A stretch of 64,000 nucleotides of DNA. Source: Novilysobacter antarcticus (GTDB taxonomy: Bacteria; Pseudomonadota; Gammaproteobacteria; Xanthomonadales; Xanthomonadaceae). The notes under the pieces are model-generated. The model did no database searches, had not been told where the DNA came from, and was given only the letters and a program-made list of their open reading frames with translations. Positions 52,135 through 61,688 of this stretch are shown one piece after another; the stretch's first letter is position 1; each line of letters begins with the position of its first letter. A program made the translations under genes and the position numbers. The stretch is from contig NZ_JAIEUJ010000004.1 in assembly GCF_019802285.1 (NCBI RefSeq), positions 62,001-126,000 on the forward strand, read 5' to 3'.

Positions 52135-54102
52135 TCAGAGGATCGGTGCCAGCCCCGCGCCGAAGGCGGTGAACAACCGGGTCGGCAACCCCTTCAGGGC
52201 GAGATTGACCTCGGGAAAGTCCCCTACCGGGCGATAGCACTGGCGGAAGTCCGGATCGTCAGGGGGTATGGGACGCGGGCAGGAGTCACCGGGCACGAAC
52301 TCGTAGCTGGTCGCGTAGCGCATCGGCCACAGATCGAACACCGGCAACCACTCGGAGATCTTGCCGATCGAGTACTCCAGTCCCGACAGCACCGGCGGCC
52401 TGTCGCGTGGCGCGATCACCCAGGAATTGGCCGGGCTGATGTCACGGCGGATGCTCGCCGCCAGCTCGCGCGCAAACGCGGCATCGTGGACGACCACCGC
52501 GCTTTCGGTGTTGTAGTTGTCCCCGCGCGGATCGAAGTTGTGGGTGCCCACCACGCCGATCCGGCGATCGATGACCAGCGACTTGGCGTGCATGCCCACC
52601 CGCACCCCGGCCCGTCGCAGAGGTACCGGCTCGTTGGACTGCCGGCGCAGGTGGCGGATGGCGCCGTATTCGGTCGCCAGCGGTTTGCGGTAGCGGGCGG
52701 AGCGCAGCACGCTGCGACGGTCCCGGGCCACACTCGGACCCGGCGGCAGGGGAGCATCGACGAACTCGGGCAGGAACGCGCCGGTGGCCTCCAGGTCGAT
52801 CGGCGCATCCTCCGGAAAGGGTTTGTATTCGTAGATGTTGAAGCCGAAATCGCGCAGGTAGCGGCGCTTGTACTTGTAGGAGAGCGCGTAGGCGATGAAG
52901 GCATCGGTTGCGGCCAGCGAGTTGGTCGACACCACCACGCGCGGTGCATCCGGACGCTGGTGCAAGCGCTCGAACAACGTCTGTGCCGGGCGCGAAAGCA
53001 CCAGGTAGGGCGTCTGCAGGACCACTTCCCGGTCGGCGGAAGCGATCAACTCCCCCAGAGACTGCGACGCAGCCGCAAATTCCGACGGGGTATCGGCCTC
53101 GTGCTTGCCCGGGCCGTCCGACACGTATTCGACCTTGCCCACCTGCAGTGCTTCGCTGGCCAGGCGCTCGAACACCAGCAGCGCATCGCCGGCATCCTGC
53201 CGCATCGATGCGGCACGCTCGGGGAGGCGGTACTGACCGGGCTCCAGCGGTGGCACACCGCGTTCCAGCAGCAGGCGGCCGACGTCGACCAGACGCGACG
53301 GTGGCACGGCGCGGCGGTCGTCCCAGAAGCGGCGGAAGTCCACCGCCATGATCCGTGCGACCGGGCCCGCCACCAGCAGGTCGCGGTCGCGGAAGTTGTA
53401 CTGGTCGCTCCAGTCGAAATAATCGTCCTGATAATTCCTGCCGCCGGTGATCGCCACGGCATCGTCGATCAGCAGCAGCTTGGTGTGCATGCGCTGGTTG
53501 AGTTGCCGCCAACAGCACGCCGCCGCGATCGCGTATTGCGGGTAGGTGACCCGCGCCCGTCCCATCACCGGGTTGTAGAGCTTGATGTGGAAATTGCGGT
53601 GCGCACCGGCCAAGGCCGCGAGCGACTCCACGCTCTGGATAGCGGACAGCTGGTCCATCAGAACGCGTATGCGCACGCCGCGCCGCGCCGCCGCGAGGAG
53701 CTCCTCGAGCACCAGCCGGCCGGCATCGTCGTCCTCATAGATGTAGGTCTGCAGGTCGATGCTGGTGGTGGCGCTGCGGATCAGGTTGATCCGGGCGAGC
53801 AGCGCGTCGGTGCCACGGTCGAGGATCACCGTGTAATGACGCGGCTGTTGCGGCGTCGACTCCCGCAAGGCCTTGTCGGCCAGCTGGTGCAGTGGCGATG
53901 GCTGGGCGCAGGCATCGCGCGCATCGCAGCTGGAGGCGTCGGACCGGGCCGCGCCGGCAATGGCATACGCGCGGTCGGCCTGCTGCGGACTGAGCGTGGC
54001 GCAGGCGGCCAACAGCAGGACCAACGCAGCGGTGCAAAACCGCAGCATCACACCGGAAAACCCATCGCCGAGCAGCGGCCACGCGGCCAGCGCCCGACTC
54101 AT
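52135..54102 (-). CDS. Cardiolipin synthase C-like phospholipase D lipoprotein
   Basis: 655 residues (637 if the ATG at 54048 is used, which gives a cleaner lipoprotein signal MLRFCTAALVLLLAAC). Two HKD motifs are intact: HTKLLLIDDAVAITGGRN near residue 206 and HAKSLVIDRRIGVVGTHN near 501. This pairing matches ClsC/YmdC, which makes cardiolipin from phosphatidylglycerol and phosphatidylethanolamine, at the outer face of the inner membrane. The ATG at 54102 overlaps the YceI stop (ATGA), favouring coupling and leaving the start choice open. Confidence 0.87.
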   Translation of the reverse strand: MSRALAAWPLLGDGFSGVMLRFCTAALVLLLAACATLSPQQADRAYAIAGAARSDASSCDARDACAQPSPLHQLADKALRESTPQQPRHYTVILDRGTDALLARINLIRSATTSIDLQTYIYEDDDAGRLVLEELLAAARRGVRIRVLMDQLSAIQSVESLAALAGAHRNFHIKLYNPVMGRARVTYPQYAIAAACCWRQLNQRMHTKLLLIDDAVAITGGRNYQDDYFDWSDQYNFRDRDLLVAGPVARIMAVDFRRFWDDRRAVPPSRLVDVGRLLLERGVPPLEPGQYRLPERAASMRQDAGDALLVFERLASEALQVGKVEYVSDGPGKHEADTPSEFAAASQSLGELIASADREVVLQTPYLVLSRPAQTLFERLHQRPDAPRVVVSTNSLAATDAFIAYALSYKYKRRYLRDFGFNIYEYKPFPEDAPIDLEATGAFLPEFVDAPLPPGPSVARDRRSVLRSARYRKPLATEYGAIRHLRRQSNEPVPLRRAGVRVGMHAKSLVIDRRIGVVGTHNFDPRGDNYNTESAVVVHDAAFARELAASIRRDISPANSWVIAPRDRPPVLSGLEYSIGKISEWLPVFDLWPMRYATSYEFVPGDSCPRPIPPDDPDFRQCYRPVGDFPEVNLALKGLPTRLFTAFGAGLAPIL

Positions 54103-54764
54103 GGCGCCGGATCCCGCAGCCGCACCTGCATGGTGAATCTCACCCGGTCGGACAATACCAGGCGCATGCCGGCAATGCCGTAATCACTGCGCGCGACGCT
54201 GCCACTGGCAAACGCGTCGCAGTCCTCGCCCGCGCGATCACAGCGCGCCGGCGCAACCACGAAGGTTTCCGGGCGGCTCACCCCGTGCATGCGCAGGTAG
54301 CCCTGCAGCAGTCCGCCCCGACGGGTCAGCACATCGTCGTGCGGCTCGGACACGAATTCGATATCGGGATGGTGCTCGGCGTCGAAGAACGCGTCGGAAC
54401 GGGCCATCGCGGCGTAGCGCTCCGATCCGGCGACATCGATCGAGCCGGCGGCCAAGCGGATCCGCACCTGGCGGCGACCGTCGGGCAGGAACAGGACCGT
54501 ACCGTCATACACCGGAAACTGGCCCTGCACGCGCTGGCCCCAACGGGTGCGCAGTTCGAATCCGAACCGCGTATGCGCGGCGTCGAAGGCATAGACGCGC
54601 ACGCCCGACTGCCTGGATCGGTCGGCAAACGCGCGGAATGCCTGGTCGGCGGCGGCCTGAACAGACACCACGGGTGCAGCGTGCTGCGCTGGCGCGGCCA
54701 GGGGCAGCGTCAGCAACAGCAGCAAGCACCATTTGTCGCGGAATCGTGCTGGCGTCACGGCCAC
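54099..54764 (-). CDS. YceI-like lipocalin-fold periplasmic protein
   Basis: 221 residues. The signal peptide is CLLLLLTLPLAAPAQ. The body carries the YceI pattern of amphipathic strands: FDAAHTRFGFELRTRWG, QGQFPVYDGTVLF, and SDAFFDAEHHPDIEFVSE. YceI proteins bind isoprenoid-type lipids in the periplasm. The GTG at 54764 overlaps the end of the upstream phosphatase gene by 10 bases, so start choice is imposed by the frame. It is followed, with overlap, by the cardiolipin synthase-like gene, which suggests lipid handling. Confidence 0.82.
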   Translation of the reverse strand: MAVTPARFRDKWCLLLLLTLPLAAPAQHAAPVVSVQAAADQAFRAFADRSRQSGVRVYAFDAAHTRFGFELRTRWGQRVQGQFPVYDGTVLFLPDGRRQVRIRLAAGSIDVAGSERYAAMARSDAFFDAEHHPDIEFVSEPHDDVLTRRGGLLQGYLRMHGVSRPETFVVAPARCDRAGEDCDAFASGSVARSDYGIAGMRLVLSDRVRFTMQVRLRDPAP

Positions 54765-55231
54765 CAGAACGCGTCGAGCCGGGCTACACCCGGCTCAAGG
54801 CGGGCGCCGTCGGGGATCGAAAGCACCGCGACGCTGCCCGGTGGCATCCCGCGGTAGTCACCGGTGCGGCCGCTGTACAACAGCGCCGCCAGCAACTCCA
54901 GGCCCGGGTTGTGACCGACCAGCATCAACCGTTCGACCCCCGGACTGTTGTCGGCCAAGGCGATCAGCGCGCCCGGCTCGGCGTCGTAGATCTCCTCCTG
55001 GATGCGCTGCTCGACGTAGCCGATGACGCCCAACACCGCTTCCAGAGTCTCCCGCGTGCGCCGCGCCGGCGAGCAGAGCACGCGGTCGGGCGCCATCTTG
55101 CGCTCCTCCAGCCAGCGGCCGGCGGCTTCGGCCTCGGCCAGTCCCTGAGCGGACAATGGCCGGTCGATATCCGCCTGGCCGGCAGTGGCATGTTCGGCGT
55201 GGGCATGGCGCAGCAGGATCAGTTCACGCAT
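54755..55231 (-). CDS. sixA: Histidine phosphatase of the SixA type
   Basis: 158 residues. The phosphohistidine intermediate lies in ILLRHAHAEHA at the N-terminus and the second catalytic His in LVGHNPGLELL near residue 104. SixA in E. coli removes phosphate from HPr-like phosphohistidine proteins. Here it is in a tight run with ParA, YceI and PLD genes, which does not suggest a phosphotransferase partner, so the substrate is open. Confidence 0.82.
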   Translation of the reverse strand: MRELILLRHAHAEHATAGQADIDRPLSAQGLAEAEAAGRWLEERKMAPDRVLCSPARRTRETLEAVLGVIGYVEQRIQEEIYDAEPGALIALADNSPGVERLMLVGHNPGLELLAALLYSGRTGDYRGMPPGSVAVLSIPDGARLEPGVARLDAFWWP

Positions 55232-55243
55232 GGCGGAGTCTCC

Positions 55244-55873
55244 TCATTTGGCCAGCCATTTCAGCAATGGCTGCCAATCGGACTGGTGATCGCGGACATT
55301 CGCGGAATGGTAGTCAAACAGACTTTTGCCGAGGCCGGCCAGCACCACGTAGGCCTGACTGTCGCGCAGTTGGGCGACGACCGGATAAGGCCACTTGTCG
55401 AGCATCGCGAGGGTTTCGCGCGAGGTGCTGGTCCAGGGCCGCAACCGGTTGGCTACCAGACCCACCTTCAGCTCGCCGCTGCGCACGCGGCGATGCCGCG
55501 CCAGCGAGTCCAGGAAGGGCACACTGGCCTCGATGTCCAGCAGCGATGGCTGGATCGGCACCACCACGGCGTCGGCGACGTCGAGGAAGCTCTCCAGCTC
55601 GTCGGCCATGGCCCCTGCCGGGGCGTCGATGATCACCCGCTCGGTGTCCGCAGGCACGCCGCGCTGCCACTTCCAGCGATTGGTGCCATCCACCGGCAGC
55701 ACCGCGCTGTCCAGCGCGGCCCGACGTTGCGCCCAGCCGTGGGACGAGCGTTGCGGGTCCGCGTCGACCAGCGCCGTGCGATGACCCTGCAGCGCGGCGT
55801 TCGCGGCCAAATGGGTGGCGATCGTGGTCTTCCCTGCACCACCCTTGGATGTGGCCACCAGCACCGTTTTCAT
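55244..55873 (-). CDS. Orphan ParA/MinD-family ATPase
   Basis: 209 residues. The deviant Walker A KGGAGKTT near residue 10 and the Walker B ALVDADPQRSS near 34 are intact, as is IIDAPAG. There is no ParB, no centromere-like repeat and no plasmid or phage gene nearby, so it is not a classic partition system. Small ParA proteins like this position other cell components, such as chemoreceptor arrays or carboxysomes. It sits 12 bases before sixA in the same operon. The start ATG at 55873 is the only one before the P-loop. Confidence 0.85.
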   Translation of the reverse strand: MKTVLVATSKGGAGKTTIATHLAANAALQGHRTALVDADPQRSSHGWAQRRAALDSAVLPVDGTNRWKWQRGVPADTERVIIDAPAGAMADELESFLDVADAVVVPIQPSLLDIEASVPFLDSLARHRRVRSGELKVGLVANRLRPWTSTSRETLAMLDKWPYPVVAQLRDSQAYVVLAGLGKSLFDYHSANVRDHQSDWQPLLKWLAK

Positions 55874-55968
55874 CGCGTCTCCGGGGTTTGCAGTCTGCGC
55901 TGCGCGTCAGGCTGCAGCGTACAACACCGGGAGCGCGCTTCACCGCCAAGGCGGGGCGGCTTGTGCGG

Positions 55969-57066
55969 TCAACGCGGCGGTGGCGGCAGCTGCCAATCCG
56001 CCGGCGGTGCCGCCGCGATACCCGCGCGGGCCAGCAACTTCGCCATCGCACCCAACTCGCCATCGCTGGCGACCCAGCGCGCGTACTCGTTGGCTCCTGG
56101 CGTGCCGCTGACATCGGCGAGCAATGGCAGTGACTGCTCCTGCCACCACGCGAGCTGGCGCATGCGCGGCGCCCACTGGTTGGTCAGCCCGGGATCCAGT
56201 CCGACCAGCAGTCGGGTCGCCATCTGTGCATACGGCAGGTTGGTGTCGTCCGCGGCGAGCCGGGAGAGCAGCGCGATGCAGTCGCTGCGCAGGCCCGGAT
56301 CGCGCGCGAGTTGAGTGGAACCCGGTCCGCACAAGTGGCTGACGCCCTGCATCGGCGCCAGCGCGATGGCGGCCCATTGACCCAGTGCCTGCGTGGCCAT
56401 GAAATCCGCCGGCGCGCGGGTGCCGGTTGCGGCCTGCATGCCGGCGGACACGCGCGGATCCATGGTGGGCACCGCCGCTCCCGCGCGCGCGTCGAGCAAC
56501 AGGGCCAGCAATTGGCCGGCGTGGGGTTCGTAGCGGGGCGCGACAGCGGCCGAATGCAGGTACTCGCGAGCGGCGCGCAGATCACCCGACTCCAACGCAA
56601 TGCCGTTCGCCCACAGGTGGCTCGCGGCGTTGTTGCCGTCCAGCTGCAGCAGGCGTGCAATCGCAGCGTCACGATCGCAGCCGAGAACATGGCAATCGGT
56701 AACCTCCACCCAGGCGACCAGCGGGTCGGTCGGCCCGAGCTGGCGGGCACGTGCGAACCAGCCGCGCGCCTGCGGTCCCAGCACGCCGGGCGCGTTATCG
56801 GATGTGCCGTCCTGGGCGGGCATGATCATCATCGCGCCCAGCAGGCTGCGGACATCGCCGCGCTGCGCCAGCGACTGCGCATGCGCCGCCATCGCGGACT
56901 CATAGTCGCGGCTCCACGCCTCCATCGCCGCCTGCGTGGCGGGATCGTCCAGCACCGCACGGTCGAGGCCGGGAGCCTGTCCCGCCGCGTGAACGGACCC
57001 CACCAACGACACGGCAACGAGCAGGACCGTGGCGAGGGTTCCTTCACGCAGTCGTCTACTCAGCAT
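55969..57066 (-). CDS. Exported alpha-helical (TPR-like) protein
   Basis: 365 residues. The N-terminal signal peptide is LATVLLVAVSLVGSVHAAG. The mature part is helical with paired hydrophobic residues (GWFARARQLGPTDPLVAWVEV, LESGDLRAAREYLHSA), in the style of TPR or Sel1 repeats, and has two cysteines near residue 130. No catalytic motif is recognised. It is followed after 95 bases by parA on the same strand and preceded by another exported protein, so the three may share a transcript. Confidence 0.65.
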   Translation of the reverse strand: MLSRRLREGTLATVLLVAVSLVGSVHAAGQAPGLDRAVLDDPATQAAMEAWSRDYESAMAAHAQSLAQRGDVRSLLGAMMIMPAQDGTSDNAPGVLGPQARGWFARARQLGPTDPLVAWVEVTDCHVLGCDRDAAIARLLQLDGNNAASHLWANGIALESGDLRAAREYLHSAAVAPRYEPHAGQLLALLLDARAGAAVPTMDPRVSAGMQAATGTRAPADFMATQALGQWAAIALAPMQGVSHLCGPGSTQLARDPGLRSDCIALLSRLAADDTNLPYAQMATRLLVGLDPGLTNQWAPRMRQLAWWQEQSLPLLADVSGTPGANEYARWVASDGELGAMAKLLARAGIAAAPPADWQLPPPPR

Positions 57067-57107
57067 TCCGTTGCTCCCGTTCGAGTGGTAGAGTGGTCAG
57101 GCGCGGA

Positions 57108-57767
57108 TCAGCGCCATTGTGGCGGATCAGCCTGCCACGCTTGTTGGACCTTCACGAGTGTCTCGCGCTCGGCGGGCAACCAATCGGGCAACAGCTCTTC
57201 GTACCGATCGGGGTAGCTCCAGCGGTCCGGGTGCGTACGCACGGCAGCCGCATACCACTCCACCGCCTCGTCCTTGCGGTCGAGTTGCCACAACGCCAGG
57301 GCAAACGTGGTCGGCATCCAGTCGGCGGTGACGTTGCGCGCCTTGACCAGCGTGTCCCAGCGCTCCAGCGCGGCTTCCGGGTCGCCGTTGCGGAGCAGGT
57401 CCCAGCCGTAGTTCCACAGCACCGGGCGATACAGGACTTCGGTCGTGCTCAGATCACGCAGCACGCGCTCGTAAAGCTCCACGCCCAGCTCGGGCCGCCC
57501 GCCGCTCATGGCGACATGGGCAAGCTGGGCGGTCTCGGCTTGGGCACGCGGCTTACGCGCGATCACCTTGAGCAGCGCTTCGGCCACCGCCTCGCCTTCG
57601 CCCCGGATGGCGATCACCGGACGCGTCGTGCGCGCCTCCTCGGCGAAATAGAACTCCGACGCCGGCACCAGCCGGCTTTGCGCCGCTGCCCCACCGGTGA
57701 CCAGCAGACAGGCTGCCAGCGCGGCACCCAAAACCCGGCCACTGAGCGGCCGCTTCAAATTCAACAT
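57108..57767 (-). CDS. Exported TPR-like protein of unknown function
   Basis: 219 residues from the ATG at 57767, preceded by GGGGGGA at a good spacing (an ATG at 57773 is too close to it). The signal peptide is VLGAALAACLLVTGGAAAQ. Two or three TPR-like pairs follow (AETAQLAHVAMSGGRPELGVELYERVL, LRNGDPEAALERW). It resembles the downstream neighbour in layout and lies 41 bases upstream of it, so the two are probably co-transcribed. No enzymatic motif is seen. Confidence 0.7.
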   Translation of the reverse strand: MLNLKRPLSGRVLGAALAACLLVTGGAAAQSRLVPASEFYFAEEARTTRPVIAIRGEGEAVAEALLKVIARKPRAQAETAQLAHVAMSGGRPELGVELYERVLRDLSTTEVLYRPVLWNYGWDLLRNGDPEAALERWDTLVKARNVTADWMPTTFALALWQLDRKDEAVEWYAAAVRTHPDRWSYPDRYEELLPDWLPAERETLVKVQQAWQADPPQWR

Positions 57768-57835
57768 GCACATTCCCCCCTGGATTGCGCCCTCATGGTA
57801 GCGCGCGCGGCCCGCTGGACAAAGCCGTTGGCTGT

Positions 57836-57841
57836 TAGACT
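57836..57841 (+). promoter_or_regulatory. Candidate -10 element (TAGACT) for the indolepyruvate oxidoreductase
   Basis: TAGACT lies about 125 bases before the ATG at 57968, in the gap divergent from the exported protein gene. It is the same hexamer seen before aroE and the carbonic anhydrase. Confidence 0.3.
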
Positions 57842-57967
57842 CCCGCGGCTGCGCCCACGTCGCGCACCGGTCATTCACCCTCAGACCCGGCGGGTGCAGC
57901 AGCGTTTCCCGAGCCGACTTCAGATCCCCGCAGCCACCTCGCGGCCGCCGCCGCGTCGGAGCCCCGC

Positions 57968-60900
57968 ATGACCAGTACCGCCCAGCTCTCCTCGCCCGCC
58001 TCGGCCGACACCGTCGGCCTCGCCGACCCCGATTACGGCCTGGACCACAAGTACAGCCGCGAATCCGGTCGGATCTATCTGTCCGGCGTGCAGGCACTGG
58101 TGCGGTTGCCGCTGATGCAGCGCCTGCGCGATCAGGCCGCCGGACTGAACACCGCCGGCTTCATCTCCGGCTACCGCGGCTCGCCGTTGGGCGGATTCGA
58201 TCTGGAGCTGTGGCGGGCCAAGCAGCACCTGACCAAGGCCGGGGTGAAGTTCATTCCCGGACTCAACGAGGACCTCGGCGCGACCATGGTCTGGGGCACC
58301 CAGCAGACCAACCTGTTTGAAGGCGCGAAGGTCGATGGTGTGTTCGGCATGTGGTACGCCAAGGGCCCCGGCGTGGACCGCAGCGGCGACGTGCTCAAAC
58401 ACGCCAATGCCGCCGGTACCAGTCCGCTGGGCGGTGTGCTGGCGCTGGCCGCCGACGACCACGCCTGCCGCAGCTCGACGCTTCCCCACGGGTCGGAGGG
58501 CGAGTTCACCAGCGCGATGATGCCGATCCTGAATCCGGCCGGGGTGCAGGACATCCTCGACATGGGCGCGATTGGCTGGGCGATGTCGCGCTACACCGGG
58601 CGCTGGGTCGGCTTCAAGACGATCGCCGAGACGGTGGAGTCCTCCGCTTCGGTCGACGTCAATCCGCTGGCGCTGCAGATCGTCACTCCGGACGACTTCG
58701 AGATGCCGGTCGGCGGCCTCAACATCCGCTGGCCGGATCCGCCGCTGGACCAGGAAATGCGCCTGCACCGGTATGCCGTGAAGGCCGCGCAGGCCTTCGC
58801 GCGGGCCAACGCGATCGACCGCATCGTGATCGACTCGCCGAACCCGCGCCTGGGCATCATCACCACCGGCAAGTCCTACCTGGACGTGTTGACCGCGCTG
58901 GAATACCTCGGCCTGGACGAGCGCGCCTGCGAGGACCTGGGCATCCGCGTGTACAAGGTCGGCATGACCTGGCCGCTGGAGCCGGTCGGCCTGAAGCGTT
59001 TCGCCGAGGGTCTGGCCGACATCGTGGTGGTGGAGGAGAAGCACGCCTTCATCGAGAGCCAGATGAAGGAGGCGATGTACAACTGGGGCGGCGGCGCGCG
59101 TCCCTCGATCGTCGGCAAGTACGACGAGCAGGGCAACTGGATCCTGCCCAGCACCGGCGAGCTGACCCCGGCCACGATCGCCGGGGTGATCGGGCGGCGG
59201 ATCCAGAAGTTCCACGACAACGAGCGCATGCGCGAGGTGATGCGCTGGATGGCCGAGAAGGAAGCCGAGTTGGCGCTGCCGCGGGCGCAGTTCCCGCGCG
59301 TGCCGCATTACTGCTCCGGCTGCCCGCACAACATCTCGACCGCCGTGCCGGAAGGCTCGCGCGCGCTGGGCGGGATCGGTTGCCATTACATGGTGACCTG
59401 GATGAACCGCAGCACCGACACCTACACCCACATGGGCGGCGAGGGCGTCACCTGGGCCGGGCAGGCCGCGTTCACCGACACCGAGCACGTGTTCCAGAAC
59501 CTCGGCGACGGCACCTACTTCCACTCCGGCACGCTGGCGATCCGACAGGCGGTCGCGGCCGGGGTCAACATCACCTACAAGATCCTCTACAACGATGCGG
59601 TCGCAATGACCGGCGGCCAGCCGGTGGACGGCCAGTTGAGCGTGCCGCAGATCGCCCATCAGGTCCGCAGCGAAGGCGTGCACGCGATCGTGGTGGTGTC
59701 CGATGAGATCGGCAAATGGCGCCGCCGCGACCTGTTCCCGAGCGACGTCGAGTTCTTCGACCGCGCCGAACTGGACGCGGTGCAGAAGCGCCTGCGCGAG
59801 GTCAAGGGCACCTCGGTGCTGATCTACGACCAGACCTGCGCGACCGAGCTGCGACGTCGCCGCAAGCGCGGCAAGGTGGTCGATCCGGCCAAACGCGTCA
59901 TGGTCAACTCGCTGGTCTGCGAGGGCTGCGGCGACTGCGGCAAGAAGTCGTTCTGCGTGTCGGTGCTGCCGAAGGAAACCGAGTTCGGCCGCAAGCGCGA
60001 GATCGACCAGTCCAACTGCAACAAGGACTACAGCTGCGTCAGCGGCTTCTGCCCCAGCTTTGTCACCATCGAAGGCGGCGGGTTGCGCAAAAAGTCCGCC
60101 AGCAACGCACGCGACCGGCTGGCCAATCTGCCGATGCCGGTACTGCCGACGCTGGAGCGGCCATGGAACATCCTGATCACCGGCGTTGGCGGTACCGGCG
60201 TGGTGACCATCGGCGCGTTGCTGGGCATGGCCGGGCATCTGGAGGGCAAGGGCTCCAGCGTGCTCGACCAGACCGGACTGGCGCAGAAGGGCGGCGCGGT
60301 CACCACCCACATCCGCATCGCCAACAGCCCGGCCGAGATCCACGCGGTGCGCATCGCCGCCGGTGAGGCCGATCTGGTGCTGGGCTGCGACATGGTGGTT
60401 GTCAACGACTACTGGGCGCTGTCGAAGATCCGCGGCGGCCGCAGCCAGGTGGTGCTCAACAGCTACGAGGCGATGCCGGGCAGCTTCACCACCCGTCCGG
60501 ACATCCAGTTCCCGGCGGCCGACATCATCAGCGCGGTGCAGACGGCGCTTGGCGGCGAGAAGCCGTTCGTGGTCGACGCGACCCAGATCGCCACCGCCCT
60601 GCTCGGCAACGCGATCGGCAGCAACCTGTTCCTGCTCGGCTATGCCTGGCAGCGCGGCCTGGTGCCGATCTCGCTAGACGCGATCATGCGCGCGGTCGAG
60701 CTCAACGGCGCGGCGATCGAAATGAACAAGACCGCATTCGCCTGGGGCCGGCTGGCGGTGATCGATCCCAACGCGGTGGCCGATGCGGCCGGACTGGTGC
60801 GCAACCAGCCGACCGCGGCGGAAGCCACCCCACGCGACCTGCCGATGCTGGGTGCCGGCGACTGGGAAGGCAGCGAATTCGCCAGCCCGTCGGCGCCACT

Positions 60901-61663
60901 GGGCGGGCGCAACGAGGACGAACTGCGCCACGTGCCGCAGAACCATCCCGGCGACCGCGTCGCGTTCCTGCCGATGGACGACTCACGCCTGTCGCGCTCG
61001 CTGGACGAACTGATTGGCCGCCGGGTGCAGTTCCTGACCGAGTACCAGGACGCCGCCTATGCGCGCCATTACGCCAGTCTGGTCAACCGTGTGCGCGACG
61101 CCGAGGCCGGCAAGGCCGGCGGCAGCACCGACTTGACCGAGGCGGTCGCCCGCTACGCGTTCAAGCTGATGGCCTACAAGGACGAGTACGAGGTCGCACG
61201 CCTGTACACCAGCGGCGAATTCCTGCGCCAGGTGGAGCAGCAGTTCGACGGCGACTACAAGATCAGGTTCCACCTCGCACCGCCGCTGTTTGCCAAGCGC
61301 GACGACAACGGCCAGCTGATCAAGCGCGAGTTCGGGCCGTGGATGTTCACCGCGTTCAAGTGGCTGGCCAAGCTGCGCACCCTCCGCGGTGGCAGGCTGG
61401 ACGTGTTTGGCTACACCGCCGAGCGCCGCGCCGAGCGCCAGCTGATCGTCGACTACTTCAAGACCATCGACGCCCTGCTGCCGACGCTGGACCGCGGCAA
61501 CGTCGCCCTAGCCGTCGAAATCGCCACCATTCCCGAGCACATCCGCGGCTACGGCCACGTCAAGGAGGCGCATCTGGAAAAGGCCAAGGCGCGCGAGGCG
61601 GAGCTGTTGAAGGAGTGGTCCGGCGAGGCGCCGTCGCGGTTGGAGCTGCGTCTGATCGCCTGA
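57968..61663 (+). CDS. Fused indolepyruvate ferredoxin oxidoreductase
   Basis: 1231 residues: the alpha/TPP subunits and the gamma subunit in one chain. The TPP-binding domain (about 1-620) includes GIGCHYMVTWMNRSTDTYTHMGGEG. A cysteine cluster (CEGCGDCGKKSFC near 660, then CNKDYSCVSGFC) holds Fe-S clusters. The gamma domain follows with GVGGTGVVTIGALLG near 740. The enzyme oxidatively decarboxylates aryl-2-ketoacids such as indolepyruvate to acyl-CoA with reduced ferredoxin, in aromatic amino-acid catabolism. The reading frame is intact over the whole length. No ferredoxin gene is adjacent. Confidence 0.92.
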   Translation: MTSTAQLSSPASADTVGLADPDYGLDHKYSRESGRIYLSGVQALVRLPLMQRLRDQAAGLNTAGFISGYRGSPLGGFDLELWRAKQHLTKAGVKFIPGLNEDLGATMVWGTQQTNLFEGAKVDGVFGMWYAKGPGVDRSGDVLKHANAAGTSPLGGVLALAADDHACRSSTLPHGSEGEFTSAMMPILNPAGVQDILDMGAIGWAMSRYTGRWVGFKTIAETVESSASVDVNPLALQIVTPDDFEMPVGGLNIRWPDPPLDQEMRLHRYAVKAAQAFARANAIDRIVIDSPNPRLGIITTGKSYLDVLTALEYLGLDERACEDLGIRVYKVGMTWPLEPVGLKRFAEGLADIVVVEEKHAFIESQMKEAMYNWGGGARPSIVGKYDEQGNWILPSTGELTPATIAGVIGRRIQKFHDNERMREVMRWMAEKEAELALPRAQFPRVPHYCSGCPHNISTAVPEGSRALGGIGCHYMVTWMNRSTDTYTHMGGEGVTWAGQAAFTDTEHVFQNLGDGTYFHSGTLAIRQAVAAGVNITYKILYNDAVAMTGGQPVDGQLSVPQIAHQVRSEGVHAIVVVSDEIGKWRRRDLFPSDVEFFDRAELDAVQKRLREVKGTSVLIYDQTCATELRRRRKRGKVVDPAKRVMVNSLVCEGCGDCGKKSFCVSVLPKETEFGRKREIDQSNCNKDYSCVSGFCPSFVTIEGGGLRKKSASNARDRLANLPMPVLPTLERPWNILITGVGGTGVVTIGALLGMAGHLEGKGSSVLDQTGLAQKGGAVTTHIRIANSPAEIHAVRIAAGEADLVLGCDMVVVNDYWALSKIRGGRSQVVLNSYEAMPGSFTTRPDIQFPAADIISAVQTALGGEKPFVVDATQIATALLGNAIGSNLFLLGYAWQRGLVPISLDAIMRAVELNGAAIEMNKTAFAWGRLAVIDPNAVADAAGLVRNQPTAAEATPRDLPMLGAGDWEGSEFASPSAPLGGRNEDELRHVPQNHPGDRVAFLPMDDSRLSRSLDELIGRRVQFLTEYQDAAYARHYASLVNRVRDAEAGKAGGSTDLTEAVARYAFKLMAYKDEYEVARLYTSGEFLRQVEQQFDGDYKIRFHLAPPLFAKRDDNGQLIKREFGPWMFTAFKWLAKLRTLRGGRLDVFGYTAERRAERQLIVDYFKTIDALLPTLDRGNVALAVEIATIPEHIRGYGHVKEAHLEKAKAREAELLKEWSGEAPSRLELRLIA

Positions 61664-61688
61664 CTGCTGCCAAGGACCTGCCAGCCGA

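Noticed and set aside
55244-55873. Plasmid or phage partition locus
   Set aside because: There is no ParB, replication gene or iteron, and the neighbours are ordinary chromosomal lipid and phosphatase genes.
57920-60343. 807-residue open frame on the minus strand
   Set aside because: It is an antisense shadow of the indolepyruvate oxidoreductase: long only because high GC content removes stops. Its sequence is His/Ala/Asp-rich without domains, and the plus-strand frame carries clear motifs.
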